The notes: a model not told the origin generated them from the letters alone. DNA of 64,000 bases from Methylobacterium longum (GCF_022179385.1 NZ_BPQS01000008.1:124001-188000); one strand, 5' to 3'; shown: positions 21,748 to 31,067, numbered from the stretch's first letter. Numbers and translations are program-made.

Positions 21748-22647
21748 ATGCGTACCGTCACCCTTCCGTTCCTGGCAGTTCTCGGCCTCTTCGGCGTGAA
21801 CACGGCCCGGTCCGCCGATCTGGACTACGATTACCTGCGCGGCGCCGATTACGACCCGATCCCGGCGCCGGTGATCGACTGGAGCGGCGTGTATGTCGGC
21901 GGCCATGGCGGCTACACCTCAGCGGCCCTGGGCAGCAAGGGCGCGCTGCAGCCGCTGATCTACCGGGATTCGCACAACACGACGGGCGAGTCCGACTTCA
22001 GCGCCTCGACCCTGCTCAGCCCGCCATCGCGGCGCGTCGGCGACATGAGCTTCGGCGCCTTCGCGGGCTACAATGTCCAGTTCGACGATTTCGTTTTCGG
22101 CATCGAGGCCGACTACACCCATTTCGGCCGGATGGGCGTGTCGAACGACGGACTCGCGCGCAGCCAGATCTCGGCCGCGGGCATGTACGAAGTCGTGAAC
22201 CTGTACGGATCCACGGCCACGCGGGTCAACGACTACGGCAGCGTGCGTGCGCGGGTCGGCTACGCCCTGGGCAATTTCCTGCCTTACGTGACCGGCGGCG
22301 TGGCGATCGGACGGGCACGCATCGCCGATGCGACGAGCTACCAGAATTACGGGTTCAACCTGACCGCCTACAACGCGAACCTGTCCGGCACGCCGACCTA
22401 CGTCAACAATTTCGGCTACGCGAGCTTCAACCCGGGCGCGCCCTACAGCGGAACGGCCTTCACCGCGCTCCAGACGCAGTCGAAGACCAAGGTCGTCGCC
22501 GGCGTGGCGGGAGGGGCCGGCATCGAATACGCGATCACGCCCAACATCCTGCTCCGCGCCGAGTACCAGTACGTCCTGTTCAACGATTTCGACGGCCACA
22601 AGGTCAACCTGAACACCGTCCGCGCCGGCGCCGCCGTCAAGTTCTGA
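21748..22647 (+). CDS. Outer membrane beta-barrel protein (Omp31-like)
   Basis: Exported protein of 299 residues with a signal peptide at about 1-22 (cleavage after TARSA). The mature part begins with the WSGVYVGGHGGY strand seen in rhizobial Omp25/Omp31 proteins, then FGAFAGYNVQFDDFVFGIEADYTHFG, VRARVGYALGNFLPYVTGGVAIG and the final strands FRAEYQYVLF-type and AGAAVKF, which ends in Phe as outer-membrane barrels usually do. An eight-stranded barrel is likely. ATG 21748 is preferred to an upstream TTG in frame. It is a diverged relative of the preceding gene but shares little direct sequence, and a terminator separates the two, so they are separate units. Confidence 0.85.
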   Translation: MRTVTLPFLAVLGLFGVNTARSADLDYDYLRGADYDPIPAPVIDWSGVYVGGHGGYTSAALGSKGALQPLIYRDSHNTTGESDFSASTLLSPPSRRVGDMSFGAFAGYNVQFDDFVFGIEADYTHFGRMGVSNDGLARSQISAAGMYEVVNLYGSTATRVNDYGSVRARVGYALGNFLPYVTGGVAIGRARIADATSYQNYGFNLTAYNANLSGTPTYVNNFGYASFNPGAPYSGTAFTALQTQSKTKVVAGVAGGAGIEYAITPNILLRAEYQYVLFNDFDGHKVNLNTVRAGAAVKF

Positions 22648-22769
22648 GACCGGGCCCGCGGTCGACGATCGCGGGTCGCGTCCCTTCGTTGAAGCGCACC
22701 GCCTCGGGCCGGGCCGGCGACGCCCCGGACGGCGGCTGCGTCCGTGCCGCGCGTCGGCGGAGCCTGACC

Positions 22770-22997
22770 ATGCAAATCCACCGCTTCCTCCGGCTTGCCG
22801 CACCTCTCCTGCTCGCCGGGCTCGTCCTGGCGCCGGAGCCATCCGCGGCCCGGCACCGGCCGCGCATCGTCCGGCACCGGATCCACGTGCGCCCCGTTCC
22901 GGCCGTCCCGCCGCCGGTGCTCATCCGGGACTACCTGCCGCGCAACCACAACGTCCCGATGTACAACGAGCCGCCACGGCGGGGCCCGGCGTGGTGA
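22770..22997 (+). CDS. Small exported protein, function unknown
   Basis: A 75-residue protein with a clear signal peptide (MQIHRFLRLAAPLLLAGLVL, cleavage near SAA at 27-29). The mature part is short, basic and rich in Arg, His and Pro, with HRPRIVRHRIHVRP followed by a conserved-looking RDYLPRNHNVPMYNEPPRR tail. I know of no function. The tail pattern resembles small periplasmic proteins common in Methylobacterium, which is only an impression. ATG 22770 gives the signal peptide directly; 27 upstream in-frame codons are unlikely. It follows the Omp31-like gene by 122 bp on the same strand and converges with the HNH gene. Confidence 0.65.
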   Translation: MQIHRFLRLAAPLLLAGLVLAPEPSAARHRPRIVRHRIHVRPVPAVPPPVLIRDYLPRNHNVPMYNEPPRRGPAW

Positions 22998-23007
22998 GGG
23001 CGCGTCC

Positions 23008-23556
23008 TCAGCTCTCCAGCTCGCTGTCCCAGTACAGGTAGTCGAGCCAGGTGTGGTGGTACTGGCGGTGGTCGAACTCGGGCTGCCGGTGGTGCAGCTC
23101 GTAGCGCGTCGGCCGCCGGGGCGCGTTCATCAGCGGCATGTCGGCCTCGTCGGGGGTGCGGTTGGCCTTGCGCAGGTTGCAGGGCGAGCAGGCCGCCACG
23201 ACGTTCTCCCAGCTCGACAGCCCGCCCCGGGAGCGCGGCACCACGTGGTCGAAGGTCAGGCCGCCCGAGGGCAGGCGCAGGCCGCAATACTGGCAGCTGA
23301 AGCCGTCGCGCAGGTAGATGTTGTAGCGGGTGAAGGCTGGGCTGCGGGCCAGCGCCACGTAGTTCTTCAGCGCCACCACGCTCGGCACCCGGAGCGAGCG
23401 GGACGGGGAGCGCGCCTCGACGTCGTAGCTCGCCACCAGGGTCACGCGGTCGAGGAACAGGGCCGTGAACGCGTCCTTCCAAGACCAGAGGGAGAGCGGA
23501 TTGTACGAGAGCGGCCGGTAATCCGCGTTGAGGACGAGGGTTTGGAGATCCATCAT
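23008..23556 (-). CDS. HNH endonuclease-domain protein
   Basis: Protein of 182 residues. The N-terminal part, LVLNADYRPLSYNPLSLWSWKDA, is the conserved lead of the alphaproteobacterial HNH family. The nuclease domain covers about residues 85-135: the zinc knuckle CQYCGLRL, the catalytic LTFDHVVPRSRGG and the second pair CSPCNLRKANRTP. All metal-binding Cys and the DH pair are present. The C-terminus is rich in His, Tyr and Trp (EFDHRQYHHTWLDYLYW). Members are widespread single-copy chromosomal genes outside restriction or phage contexts and their role is unclear, perhaps in DNA repair. There is no mobile element nearby. It converges with a small exported-protein gene, only ten bp apart. Confidence 0.88.
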   Translation of the reverse strand: MMDLQTLVLNADYRPLSYNPLSLWSWKDAFTALFLDRVTLVASYDVEARSPSRSLRVPSVVALKNYVALARSPAFTRYNIYLRDGFSCQYCGLRLPSGGLTFDHVVPRSRGGLSSWENVVAACSPCNLRKANRTPDEADMPLMNAPRRPTRYELHHRQPEFDHRQYHHTWLDYLYWDSELES

Positions 23557-24068
23557 CGGCGCGACTCTTCGGACTGACTCTGACGCGGATAACGCGCGGG
23601 ACCACGCCCGCGCGTCACCGGCCCGCCCGGACCGGCCGAGGGCCGGGGCAGGACGGAGAGGTGCGCGGAGCGCTGGCTTGGCGGGAGAGACGACGGGAGC
23701 AACAGGGCGGCGGGCCGGCGCGCGGGGGCGCCGGTCGGGGCAGTCGTATCCGGAACGCGGCCGGGCCGGGCCGGCACTGTGACCGGCCGTGCCCTTTCGC
23801 GTAATGACGAAAAGGCCCTGTCCATCAGGTGTTCATCTAATCCTAGCGTGACACCCTTGTGAAGCTATTCCCGCCGGGCTCCAGGGACGCACCCACAGGC
23901 CGGCCGCCGATCCCGAATCCGCGGAAGCGTCGGCAGGAGCACTGTTTCGCCCCAAAGCTCGCCCAGAGCACCCGGCCGCCAGGAGGCCCGCCCCGGTCCC
24001 CTATCGCCGCCGATTCGCCGATGCCGGCCTGCGACCGCGCGTCCGGCGCACCCGACGAGAGGTTGCCC
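23557..24068. other. Intergenic region between HNH gene and mscS-type gene
   Basis: About 510 bp between divergent genes. It is very GC-rich in its first half, with less GC around 23790-23870, a likely place for one of the promoters. The frame of the downstream channel stays open back to a GTG at 23859, but those codons do not encode a signal peptide. I see no tRNA, repeat or small gene that I can support. Confidence 0.45.
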
Positions 24069-26858
24069 ATGACCCGTCCGCCAGCGCGGATCTGCCCGCG
24101 CCCGTCGCTGATCCTGCCGGTTCTCGCGGCCCTCGTGCTCGGAGCCCCGGCGGCCGCGCCCGTGCCGGCCCTTGCCCAGGCACAGCCTCAGGCGCAAACC
24201 CAGTCTCCGGCCCAGTCTCACGACCAGTCTGACGTCCAGGCGCCCACCGGGAGGCCCGCGGACACGAAGCCGGCTGACGCCAAGTCTGTCGACGCCAAGT
24301 CTGTCGAGGCCAAGTCTGCCGAGGCCAAGTCTGCCGAGGCCAAGTCTGCCGAGGCCAAGTCTGCCGAGGCCAAGCCCGCAGAGGCCAAGCCCGCAGAGGC
24401 CAAGCCCGCGAACGCCAAGCCCGCCCCGGCGCAAGCCGAGGTCCCCGAGCAGTTCAAGGCGGTCCGGGCCAAGCTCGAGGCCGCCAAGGCCGAGCTCGAC
24501 GCCCGCGAGAAGCAGCTGGGGCATACGGACCTGACGGTGGCCGACCTCACGGCCATCCGCGACAGCGCCGTCACGGAGACCGACGAGATCCGCAGCCTGG
24601 TCACCCGGCTCGACGCGCCCCTGGAGGCCGCGCGCGAGCGGCTCACCCAGCTCGGTCCGAAGCCGAAGGACACGCAGGAGAGCGCCGACGTCGCCGAGCA
24701 ACGCGTGGAGCGCGAGGCCGCCGTCACCCGCATCGACGAGACCCAGCGCCTCGCCCGCTCCCTGGTGGTCCAGGGCGACCAGATCGTCGACCGGGTCTCG
24801 AACCGGCGCCGCGAATCCTTCACCCGCGACCTGTTCCAGCGTTCCCAGCCCCTGGTCGGCCCGGGCCTCTGGACCAAGGTTATGGGCGACGTGCCCCGGG
24901 ATACGCGCGCCCTGCAGAGCGCCGTGTCGGATATCGGCCTGCTGTTCTCCCGCAACGGCAGCATCGGCAACCTGCTGATCCTGGGCCTCGCCTTCGGGAT
25001 CTCGATCGCGCTGTATTTCGGCCGCCGCAACATCGCCCCCCGGGGCGCCCGCCGGGACGCCGCCAAGACCGATCCGTCGCGGCGGGCCATGATGCTCGCC
25101 GCCTGGCGGGTGATCCTGCTCGGCACCGTCCCGGCGGTGGCCGGGTCCTACGCGGTCTACTACGCGCTGGACGCCACCAACCTCCTGCCGTCCCGGCTCC
25201 TGCCCGTGGCCGCCGCGATCCTCGGCGGACTCGCCTTCATCGCCTTCGTGGAGGCCCTGTGCGACGGGCTGCTCAGCACCGAGAAGCCCGCTTGGCGTCC
25301 CGCGCCCGTGAGCGACGCGGCGGCCACGCGCCTGACCCGGCTCGCGGTCGGCATCGCCACGGTGATCACCGTGGTGAAGTCCGTGGAGGCCCTGAATTCC
25401 GGGATCTCGGCGGCCCTGCCGATCTCCATCGCCACGCGGGGCCTCGGCGCGGTGGCGACCGCCCTGATCCTGGCGGTTGGCCTCCACCGGTTCGCCGACA
25501 CCGAGCAGGAAGAGGAGGCCTGCTTCGGCCCCTACGTGCCGACCAAGACCACCACGGGCGTCGGCGGGCCGGCGCGGCTGCTCGGCTGGGCCGCGGTGGC
25601 GCTGATCGGGCTCGGCGCGCTGGTGGGTTACGTGGCCTTCGCGGCCTTCCTGATCGACCAGCTGATCTGGGACGCCAGCGTCCTCGTGCTGCTCTACCTG
25701 CTGGTCCAGAGCGTCGACATCTTCGTCGGCCGCGCGCTCAGCGACGAGACCCGGCTCGCCACGACGCTCCAGGCCAATACCGGCCTGCGCAAGCGCTCGC
25801 TCAACCAGATCTCGGTGCTCGCGACCGGCGCGACCCGGCTCGTCCTGTTCCTCGCGGCCGCGGTCCTCGTGCTGGCGCCCTGGGGCCTCGACTCCACCGA
25901 CATCGTCTCGTCGGTCCGGCAGGCCTTCTTCGGCTTCAAGGTCGGCGACGTCACGATCTCGCTCTCGAGCATCGCGCTGGGTATCGGCATCCTGGTGCTC
26001 GGGGTGTTCATCACCCGCGGGGTGCAGCGCTGGCTGGAGAACACCTACCTGCCGGCCACCGACCTCGACGCGGGCCTGCGCAACTCCATCACCACGGTGG
26101 CGGGCTATTGCGGCTTCCTGATCGCGCTGGCGCTGGCCTTCTCGTATCTCGGCCTGAGCCTGGAGAAGCTCACCATCGTGGCCGGCGCCCTGTCGGTGGG
26201 TATCGGTTTCGGTCTGCAATCGATCGTCAACAACTTCGTCTCCGGCCTGCTGCTCCTGTGGGAGCGGCCGATCCGGGTCGGCGACCAGGTGGTGATCGGC
26301 GATTCCGAGGGCATCGTGAAGCGGATCTCGGTCCGCTCCACCGAGATCCAGACCTTCGACCGCTCGGCCGTGATCGTGCCGAACTCGAACCTGATCTCCG
26401 GGGTGGTGAAGAACCGGGTGCGGGGCGACCGAACCGGGCGCGTCAGCATCACGGTCAGCGTCCTGCGCAACCAAGACCCGGTGCGCGCCGCCGAGATGAT
26501 CACGGCCTGCGCGCAGAATCATTCCGACATCCTGAAGGAGCCCCCGCCCCGGGTCGTGTTCAAGAAGATCGGCGACCCGTTCCTGGAATTCGAGCTGCTC
26601 GTCTGGATCGTCGACGTGAGCCTCGGCCAGAAGGTGGTGACCGACCTGAACTTCTCCGTGTTCGCGACCCTCTCGGGGGCGGGGTTCATCCCGCCCCTCG
26701 GGCCCGGCTCCAGCATCGTCACCGTGCAGGGCCTCGACACGATGCAGAGTGCCATGGGCGAGATCGCCAGCCGCTTCATCCAGCCGGCCCCGGCTCCCGA
26801 GGGCGGCGAATCAGCCCGGCCCCAGCGCGACCGCGGCCTCCGCAGCGCCGGCGCCTGA
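24069..26858 (+). CDS. Large MscS-type mechanosensitive channel with DUF3772
   Basis: Inner-membrane protein of about 929 residues. A signal peptide (ILPVLAALVLGAPAAAPVPALAQ) leads into a Gln/Ser-rich stretch and ten charged pentapeptide repeats at about residues 71-120, then a predicted coiled-coil periplasmic domain of the DUF3772 type to about 290. A series of about ten transmembrane helices follows. The C-terminal MscS core has the pore helix VAGALSVGIGFGLQSIVNNFVSG, then ERPIRVGDQVVIGDSEGIVKRI and the beta domain. This class resembles E. coli YbiO/MscK in having a large sensor part before the pore and is expected to vent solutes during hypo-osmotic shock. ATG 24069, with GAGAGG upstream, is preferred over the longer frame from 23859. 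The last 48 bp overlap the convergent GGDEF gene. Confidence 0.93.
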   Translation: MTRPPARICPRPSLILPVLAALVLGAPAAAPVPALAQAQPQAQTQSPAQSHDQSDVQAPTGRPADTKPADAKSVDAKSVEAKSAEAKSAEAKSAEAKSAEAKPAEAKPAEAKPANAKPAPAQAEVPEQFKAVRAKLEAAKAELDAREKQLGHTDLTVADLTAIRDSAVTETDEIRSLVTRLDAPLEAARERLTQLGPKPKDTQESADVAEQRVEREAAVTRIDETQRLARSLVVQGDQIVDRVSNRRRESFTRDLFQRSQPLVGPGLWTKVMGDVPRDTRALQSAVSDIGLLFSRNGSIGNLLILGLAFGISIALYFGRRNIAPRGARRDAAKTDPSRRAMMLAAWRVILLGTVPAVAGSYAVYYALDATNLLPSRLLPVAAAILGGLAFIAFVEALCDGLLSTEKPAWRPAPVSDAAATRLTRLAVGIATVITVVKSVEALNSGISAALPISIATRGLGAVATALILAVGLHRFADTEQEEEACFGPYVPTKTTTGVGGPARLLGWAAVALIGLGALVGYVAFAAFLIDQLIWDASVLVLLYLLVQSVDIFVGRALSDETRLATTLQANTGLRKRSLNQISVLATGATRLVLFLAAAVLVLAPWGLDSTDIVSSVRQAFFGFKVGDVTISLSSIALGIGILVLGVFITRGVQRWLENTYLPATDLDAGLRNSITTVAGYCGFLIALALAFSYLGLSLEKLTIVAGALSVGIGFGLQSIVNNFVSGLLLLWERPIRVGDQVVIGDSEGIVKRISVRSTEIQTFDRSAVIVPNSNLISGVVKNRVRGDRTGRVSITVSVLRNQDPVRAAEMITACAQNHSDILKEPPPRVVFKKIGDPFLEFELLVWIVDVSLGQKVVTDLNFSVFATLSGAGFIPPLGPGSSIVTVQGLDTMQSAMGEIASRFIQPAPAPEGGESARPQRDRGLRSAGA
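24279..24428 (+). repeat. Ten tandem 15-bp units coding an A-K-x-x-E pentapeptide
   Basis: Ten consecutive 15-base units starting GCCAAG lie in frame in the channel gene. Units 3-6 are identical (GCCAAGTCTGCCGAG); units 7 and 8 are identical to each other (GCCAAGCCCGCAGAG); the outer units have one to four changes. They encode a series of A-K-S/P-A/V-E/D pentapeptides, a charged helical or extended linker on the periplasmic side. The identical central units suggest recent slippage and possible length variation between strains. Confidence 0.92.
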
Positions 26859-27893
26859 CCGGCCGCCGCCGAGAACGATCCGGACGGTGTTCCCGCCCGC
26901 ATCCTTGGCGGCGTAGAGCGCCGCGTCCGCCCGGCCGAACAGCCGGGCGCGGCCGCCCGGGGTGGTCCCCACGGCGATCCCCACGGAGGCGCCGATCCGC
27001 AGCCCGTCGCCGCGATACGGGATCGGCCGGCTCAGGGCGGCGACGATGCGGCGGCCGCGCTCCACCAGCGCGGGCGGGTCGACCGGCGCCCGCAGGAGCA
27101 CGGCGAACTCGTCGCCGCCGATGCGGGCGACGAGCGCCGCGTCCCGGCAGACGGCGGCCAGCCGCGCGGCCGAGCGCCGGAGGCACAGGTCGCCGGCCGC
27201 GTGGCCGTGGCGGTCGTTGACCGGCTTGAACCCGTCGAGGTCGATCAGCAGCAGGGCGCCGAAGGGATCCGGGCCGGAGCCGGGCGCCCTCGCGTCGAAT
27301 CGCGCCTCGAACTGTGCCTCGAAGCCGCGGCGGTTCGCCAGACCGGTGAGCGGGTCCCGCTCGGCGCGCCGGCTCAGCTCGGCCAGCCGGGCGATCTCCT
27401 CGGTGATGTCCTGCTTGGTTCCGAAGAGGCGGGTGGGGCGCCCGTCCGCGGTTTCGACCGCGGCGCGGATCCGGATCCAGCGCGGCCGGCCTCCGGCATG
27501 GATTTCGGCGTCGAGCACGAAGGCGCCGCTCCGGGCGATCGCCCGGTGCCGGATCGTCTCCAGCAGGCGCCGCGAGGCCGGCTCGTAGAGTTCCAGGACC
27601 CGGGGTCGGTGCAGCGTCGTGCCCCGCGGGATGCCGAACAGGTCGTGTACGCCCCCGGACCAGTCGAGGGCGCCCGCGCGCAGGCAGCAGGACCACAGGC
27701 CCATGCCGGCGGCCGCCAGGGCGCGCTCCTGCTGCACCAGGAGGCCGGCCTGCTGGTGGAGGACCACCCGCTGCAGGGCGTGATCCGCGACGGCTTCGGG
27801 AGCCGCCTCGACGGCGGCCGACAGGTCGGCAAGGCCGCCGACCGGTCGGTCGCGGGGCGTTTCCACCGGGGTCAGGGCGCACTCGGTCGTCAT
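26811..27893 (-). CDS. PAS-GGDEF diguanylate cyclase
   Basis: Cytoplasmic protein of 360 residues that probably makes cyclic di-GMP. A PAS domain covers about 60-165, with GTKQDITEEIARL as the PAC end, and a GGDEF domain covers about 180-345 with DPLTGLANRRGF, LLLIDLDGFKPVNDRHGHAAGD and the intact catalytic RIGGDEFAVLL. The product-inhibition I-site, normally RxxD nine residues before GGDEF, reads RDAA here, so feedback inhibition may be lost. There is no EAL domain and no membrane segment. Its last 48 bp are antisense to the end of the channel gene. It reads divergently from the CAP lipoprotein gene. Confidence 0.92.
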   Translation of the reverse strand: MTTECALTPVETPRDRPVGGLADLSAAVEAAPEAVADHALQRVVLHQQAGLLVQQERALAAAGMGLWSCCLRAGALDWSGGVHDLFGIPRGTTLHRPRVLELYEPASRRLLETIRHRAIARSGAFVLDAEIHAGGRPRWIRIRAAVETADGRPTRLFGTKQDITEEIARLAELSRRAERDPLTGLANRRGFEAQFEARFDARAPGSGPDPFGALLLIDLDGFKPVNDRHGHAAGDLCLRRSAARLAAVCRDAALVARIGGDEFAVLLRAPVDPPALVERGRRIVAALSRPIPYRGDGLRIGASVGIAVGTTPGGRARLFGRADAALYAAKDAGGNTVRIVLGGGRSGAGAAEAAVALGPG

Positions 27894-28010
27894 CAGCGTA
27901 CAGATTTAGACGGAAGGCCTTTGAGGAAGCCCTAACGGACCGATGCGCGGCCGCCCGGCAGCGCCTATATGCCGACGGGGCGGCAGGGCCGTCGCAGGGA
28001 TGGGTAAGTC

Positions 28011-28556
28011 GTGACGAGACGCGATCGGGACGGTCGACATGCGGGGCGCGGGCCCGGCCGGATCAGGGTCCGGACGCTCGTCCCGGCCGCGCTGATGGCG
28101 GCGGCGGGGCTCGGCGGCTGCGCCGCCCAGGCGCCCAGCAGCGCCGCGTTGCCGAGCATCTACCTGCCGCTGGCCAGCAACACCGCCCACATCGACGTGG
28201 AGGCGGCCCGCGACATGATCTCGTCCTATCGCCGCAACCGCGGCGCGCCGCCGCTGACGGTCGATCCCGAGCTGCAGCGGCTGGCCGAGACCGAGGCCGC
28301 CGCCATGGCGCTGGCCGACCGGCCGAGCCGGGCCCAGACCGTCAAGGGCGCGGTGGAGCGGCTCGGCTACGCGGACGTGAACGCCAACCTGTCGGCGGGC
28401 TACCACACCCTGGCCGAGGCGTTCTCAGGCTGGCGCGAGAGCGCGCCGCACGACGCCACCATGCTGGCGCCGCGGGCGACCAAGATGGGCATCGCCACCG
28501 CCTACGCGCCGGGCTCCAAGTACAAGGTTTACTGGGCGCTCCTCACCGCCAGGTAG
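28011..28556 (+). CDS. CAP/SCP-domain lipoprotein
   Basis: Predicted lipoprotein of 181 residues. An Arg-rich N-terminus precedes a hydrophobic stretch and the lipobox LGGC (Cys37), so the mature protein starts CAAQAPSS. The CAP domain covers about 65-180: MISSYRRNRGAPPLTVDPELQRLAETEAAAMA, then a region replacing the usual first His, and WRESAPHDATMLAPRATKMGIATAY, which matches the CAP signature W..S..H...ML.. with the second His. Bacterial CAP proteins are exported and mostly of unknown activity. GTG 28011 is the start that leaves the signal sequence complete. It converges with the motA remnant, and the two frames overlap by 14 bp. Confidence 0.85.
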   Translation: MTRRDRDGRHAGRGPGRIRVRTLVPAALMAAAGLGGCAAQAPSSAALPSIYLPLASNTAHIDVEAARDMISSYRRNRGAPPLTVDPELQRLAETEAAAMALADRPSRAQTVKGAVERLGYADVNANLSAGYHTLAEAFSGWRESAPHDATMLAPRATKMGIATAYAPGSKYKVYWALLTAR

Positions 28557-28916
28557 CGCCGCCTCCTACGGCAGCCCCTTCGCGCCGGTCGCGGGGCAGG
28601 TAGGCGACGCGCATTTCGCCGATCGAGTCGGACTCCTCGGGTCGCGGATCGTCAGGATGCCGTCGATGATGCGCGGGCGGGCGACGTCCGCCGCCTCCAG
28701 CTTCACCTGCAGCTTGTCGGCGATCGGCAGGCGCACGAGGTTGGCGATGAGCGCCCCGTAGAGCGGGGCCAGGCGCGCGGTCGCCATGGCGGGGCCGGGC
28801 TTCGCGGGATCGGACCTGTCGGCGGACATCGTCACCGTGCCGAGGATCGTGCCGATCCTGCCCCAGGCCGGGGCGCGGTCGCCGCCGACCAGCCCGACAC
28901 CGGCCGCGGGACCCAT
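28543..28916 (-). pseudogene. motA: Truncated and frameshifted motA remnant (flagellar stator)
   Basis: Read on the minus strand, this segment resembles only the C-terminal half of a MotA/PomA-type stator protein: RIGTILGTVTMSADRSDP, GPAMATARLAPLYGALIANL, PIADKL and RIIDGILTIRDP match the last two transmembrane helices and the cytoplasmic end of the family. After IRDP the match continues in another frame as EESDSIGEMRVAYLPRD, so a frameshift lies near 28640. The first roughly 150 residues, including the first two helices, are absent upstream, and no motB is adjacent. I infer a decayed copy, probably not functional. A sequencing error would explain the frameshift but not the missing front half. 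Confidence 0.75.
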
Positions 28917-29191
28917 AGGACGATGACCCGGCGGGTTTTCCCGGACACGGCGGGACCGCGCGCGCGACCGTGACGCGCGGCCGGCGCGCCACCCTAGGGC
29001 GTTTCGCTGAACGAACCGTAAAGGCGATTGTTTCGAACCTGTATCGCTCCGTCATCGCGCGTTCAGGCGGGAACTGGCATAGCCCTTCCCCATGAAGGGT
29101 TTGACCCGGCGCCGAAGCCGGTCGCGTGCCCTTCGAACAAGGCGCGAGACCCGGGTCACACGGGCCGCGCCAGGGGTGGCGGAGCGGTACG

Positions 29192-30967
29192 ATGGTTCGT
29201 CTGTACGGGCGGGTCCTGGGTTTCCTGAAGGCGGAGCGGCGGCTGGCCATAGGCTTGGCCGCAACCAACGTCGTTCTGGCGGTCGCGGCCTTCGCCGAGC
29301 CCCTGCTGATGGGCCGGATCATCGACCAGCTGACCCATCTCAAGCGCGGCGGTGACGCCATGGGCACCATGCTGCCCCTGCTCGCCGCCTGGGTGGCGTT
29401 CGGCTTCTTCACCATCGCGGCGGGCGTGTTCATCGCGCTCCACGCCGACCGGCTCGCCCACCGCAACCGCCTGTCGTCGATGGCGAGCTACTTCGAGCAC
29501 GTCCTCGACCTGCCGCTCGCCTTCCACTCGGCCAACCATTCCGGCCGCGTCCTGAAGGCGATGCTGGAGGGCACCAACGGCATGGCGTGGCTGTGGCTCG
29601 GCTTCTTCCGCGACCACCTCGTCGCCCTGGTGTCGCTGGGCGTGCTCCTGCCGATGACCCTGCTCATCAACTGGCAGCTCGGCTCGATCCTGGTGGTGCT
29701 GGTGCTGGCCTTCACGGCGCTCACCACCTTCGTGATGCGCCGGACCGAGGCGCTCCAGGGGCAGGTCGAGGAATTCAATTCCGGCCTGGCCGCCCACGCG
29801 TCCGACGCGCTCGGCAACGTCGCGGTGATCCAGTCGTTCACCCGCGCCAAGGCCGAGAAGGAGGCGATGCGCGGCATCATCACCAACCTGCTCGCCGCGC
29901 AGATCCCGGTCCTGTCCTGGTGGGCGCTGGCCAACGTGGCGACCCGCGCCTCGGCGACCATCACGATGACGGCGATCTTCGTCACCGGCATCTGGCTCTA
30001 CCAGGCCGGCAGCACCACGGTGGGCGAGGTCGTGGCCTTCATGAGCCTCGCCACCGCCTTCGTGGCCCGGCTCGACCACGTGGTCGGCTTCGTGAACGGC
30101 CTGTTCCAGCAGGCGCCGAAGATCGCCGAGTTCTTCGAGATCTACGACACCGTTCCGGCGGTGGCCGACCGGCCGCACGCCCGGCAGGTGGCGCGGTTCG
30201 AGGGCAAGGTCACCTTCGAGGACGTCGCCTTCTCGTACGACGGACGGCGCCAGGCGCTGGACGGCGTCTCGTTCTCGGCCCGTCCCGGCGAGACGATCGC
30301 CCTGGTCGGCACCACCGGCTCGGGCAAGTCGACGACGCTCGGCCTCCTGCACCGCAGCTTCGACCCGGCCGCCGGCGCGATCCGCATCGACGGGATGGAT
30401 ATCCGCGACGTCGGCCTCGCCTCCCTGCGCCACAACATCGGCGTGGTGTTCCAGGAGCCGATGCTGTTCGCCCGCTCGATCCGCGAGAACCTGCAGGTCG
30501 GCTGCCCCGACGCCACGGATGCCGAGATGCTCGACGCCCTGGAGCGGGCCCAGGCCAGCGCCTTCATGGCGCGCCAGGCCGACGGACTCGACACGGTGAT
30601 CGGCGAGCGCGGCCGCTCGCTGTCCGGCGGTGAGCGCCAGCGGCTCTCGATCGCCCGGGCGCTCCTGAAGAACCCGCCGATCCTGATCCTCGACGAGGCG
30701 ACCTCGGCGCTGGACGCGGCCACCGAGCGCAAGCTCCAGGGCGCGCTGGAAACCGTGATGGAGGGGCGCACCACCTTCGTGATCGCCCACCGCCTGGCGA
30801 CGATCCGCGACGCCGACCGCATCCTGGTGTTCCACGAGGGCCGGATCGTCGAGGCCGGCACCTTCGACGAGCTGGTCGCGCAGGACGGCCGCTTCGCGGA
30901 CCTCGCCCGGGCCCAGTTCATGGCCGCCCAGGCCGACGAGGACGACGGGCTGGCGCTGGCGGCGTGA
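29192..30967 (+). CDS. ndvA: ABC exporter, NdvA/ChvA-type cyclic beta-1,2-glucan transporter
   Basis: Half-size ABC exporter of 591 residues with the permease fused to the ATPase. About six transmembrane helices occupy residues 12-290, with [15 protein letters not shown] near 40 and [16 protein letters not shown] near 250, both like the rhizobial glucan exporters NdvA and ChvA. The ATPase carries Walker [10 protein letters not shown], a Q-loop in VFQEPMLF, the signature [16 protein letters not shown], Walker [13 protein letters not shown] and the switch His in IAHRL. A homodimer would export periplasmic glucan used in osmotic adaptation. No ndvB-type glucan synthase is in the window, so the substrate is inferred from similarity only. 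ATG 29192 is chosen because the 22 preceding codons are not hydrophobic. Confidence 0.82.
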   Translation: MVRLYGRVLGFLKAERRLAIGLAATNVVLAVAAFAEPLLMGRIIDQLTHLKRGGDAMGTMLPLLAAWVAFGFFTIAAGVFIALHADRLAHRNRLSSMASYFEHVLDLPLAFHSANHSGRVLKAMLEGTNGMAWLWLGFFRDHLVALVSLGVLLPMTLLINWQLGSILVVLVLAFTALTTFVMRRTEALQGQVEEFNSGLAAHASDALGNVAVIQSFTRAKAEKEAMRGIITNLLAAQIPVLSWWALANVATRASATITMTAIFVTGIWLYQAGSTTVGEVVAFMSLATAFVARLDHVVGFVNGLFQQAPKIAEFFEIYDTVPAVADRPHARQVARFEGKVTFEDVAFSYDGRRQALDGVSFSARPGETIALVGTTGSGKSTTLGLLHRSFDPAAGAIRIDGMDIRDVGLASLRHNIGVVFQEPMLFARSIRENLQVGCPDATDAEMLDALERAQASAFMARQADGLDTVIGERGRSLSGGERQRLSIARALLKNPPILILDEATSALDAATERKLQGALETVMEGRTTFVIAHRLATIRDADRILVFHEGRIVEAGTFDELVAQDGRFADLARAQFMAAQADEDDGLALAA

Positions 30968-31067
30968 GGACGCGTCGCCGCGGAGCGCGCTGCGCTTCAC
31001 GACGGTGCGGGGTCCCCTCTCCGGACGGGAAAGGGAGCCCGCCGCGCCCCCCCCGGGACGCGACGGC

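Noticed and set aside
23008..23556. HNH gene as part of a mobile or restriction system
   Set aside because: No methylase, integrase, intein or phage gene is nearby and composition matches the chromosome.
23859..24068. Longer N-terminus for the MscS-type channel from GTG 23859
   Set aside because: The added 70 residues are not a signal peptide, whereas ATG 24069 has a ribosome site and opens directly into a signal sequence.
24279..24428. Tandem repeats considered as a CRISPR array
   Set aside because: Units are 15 bp with no spacers and stay in frame inside a gene.
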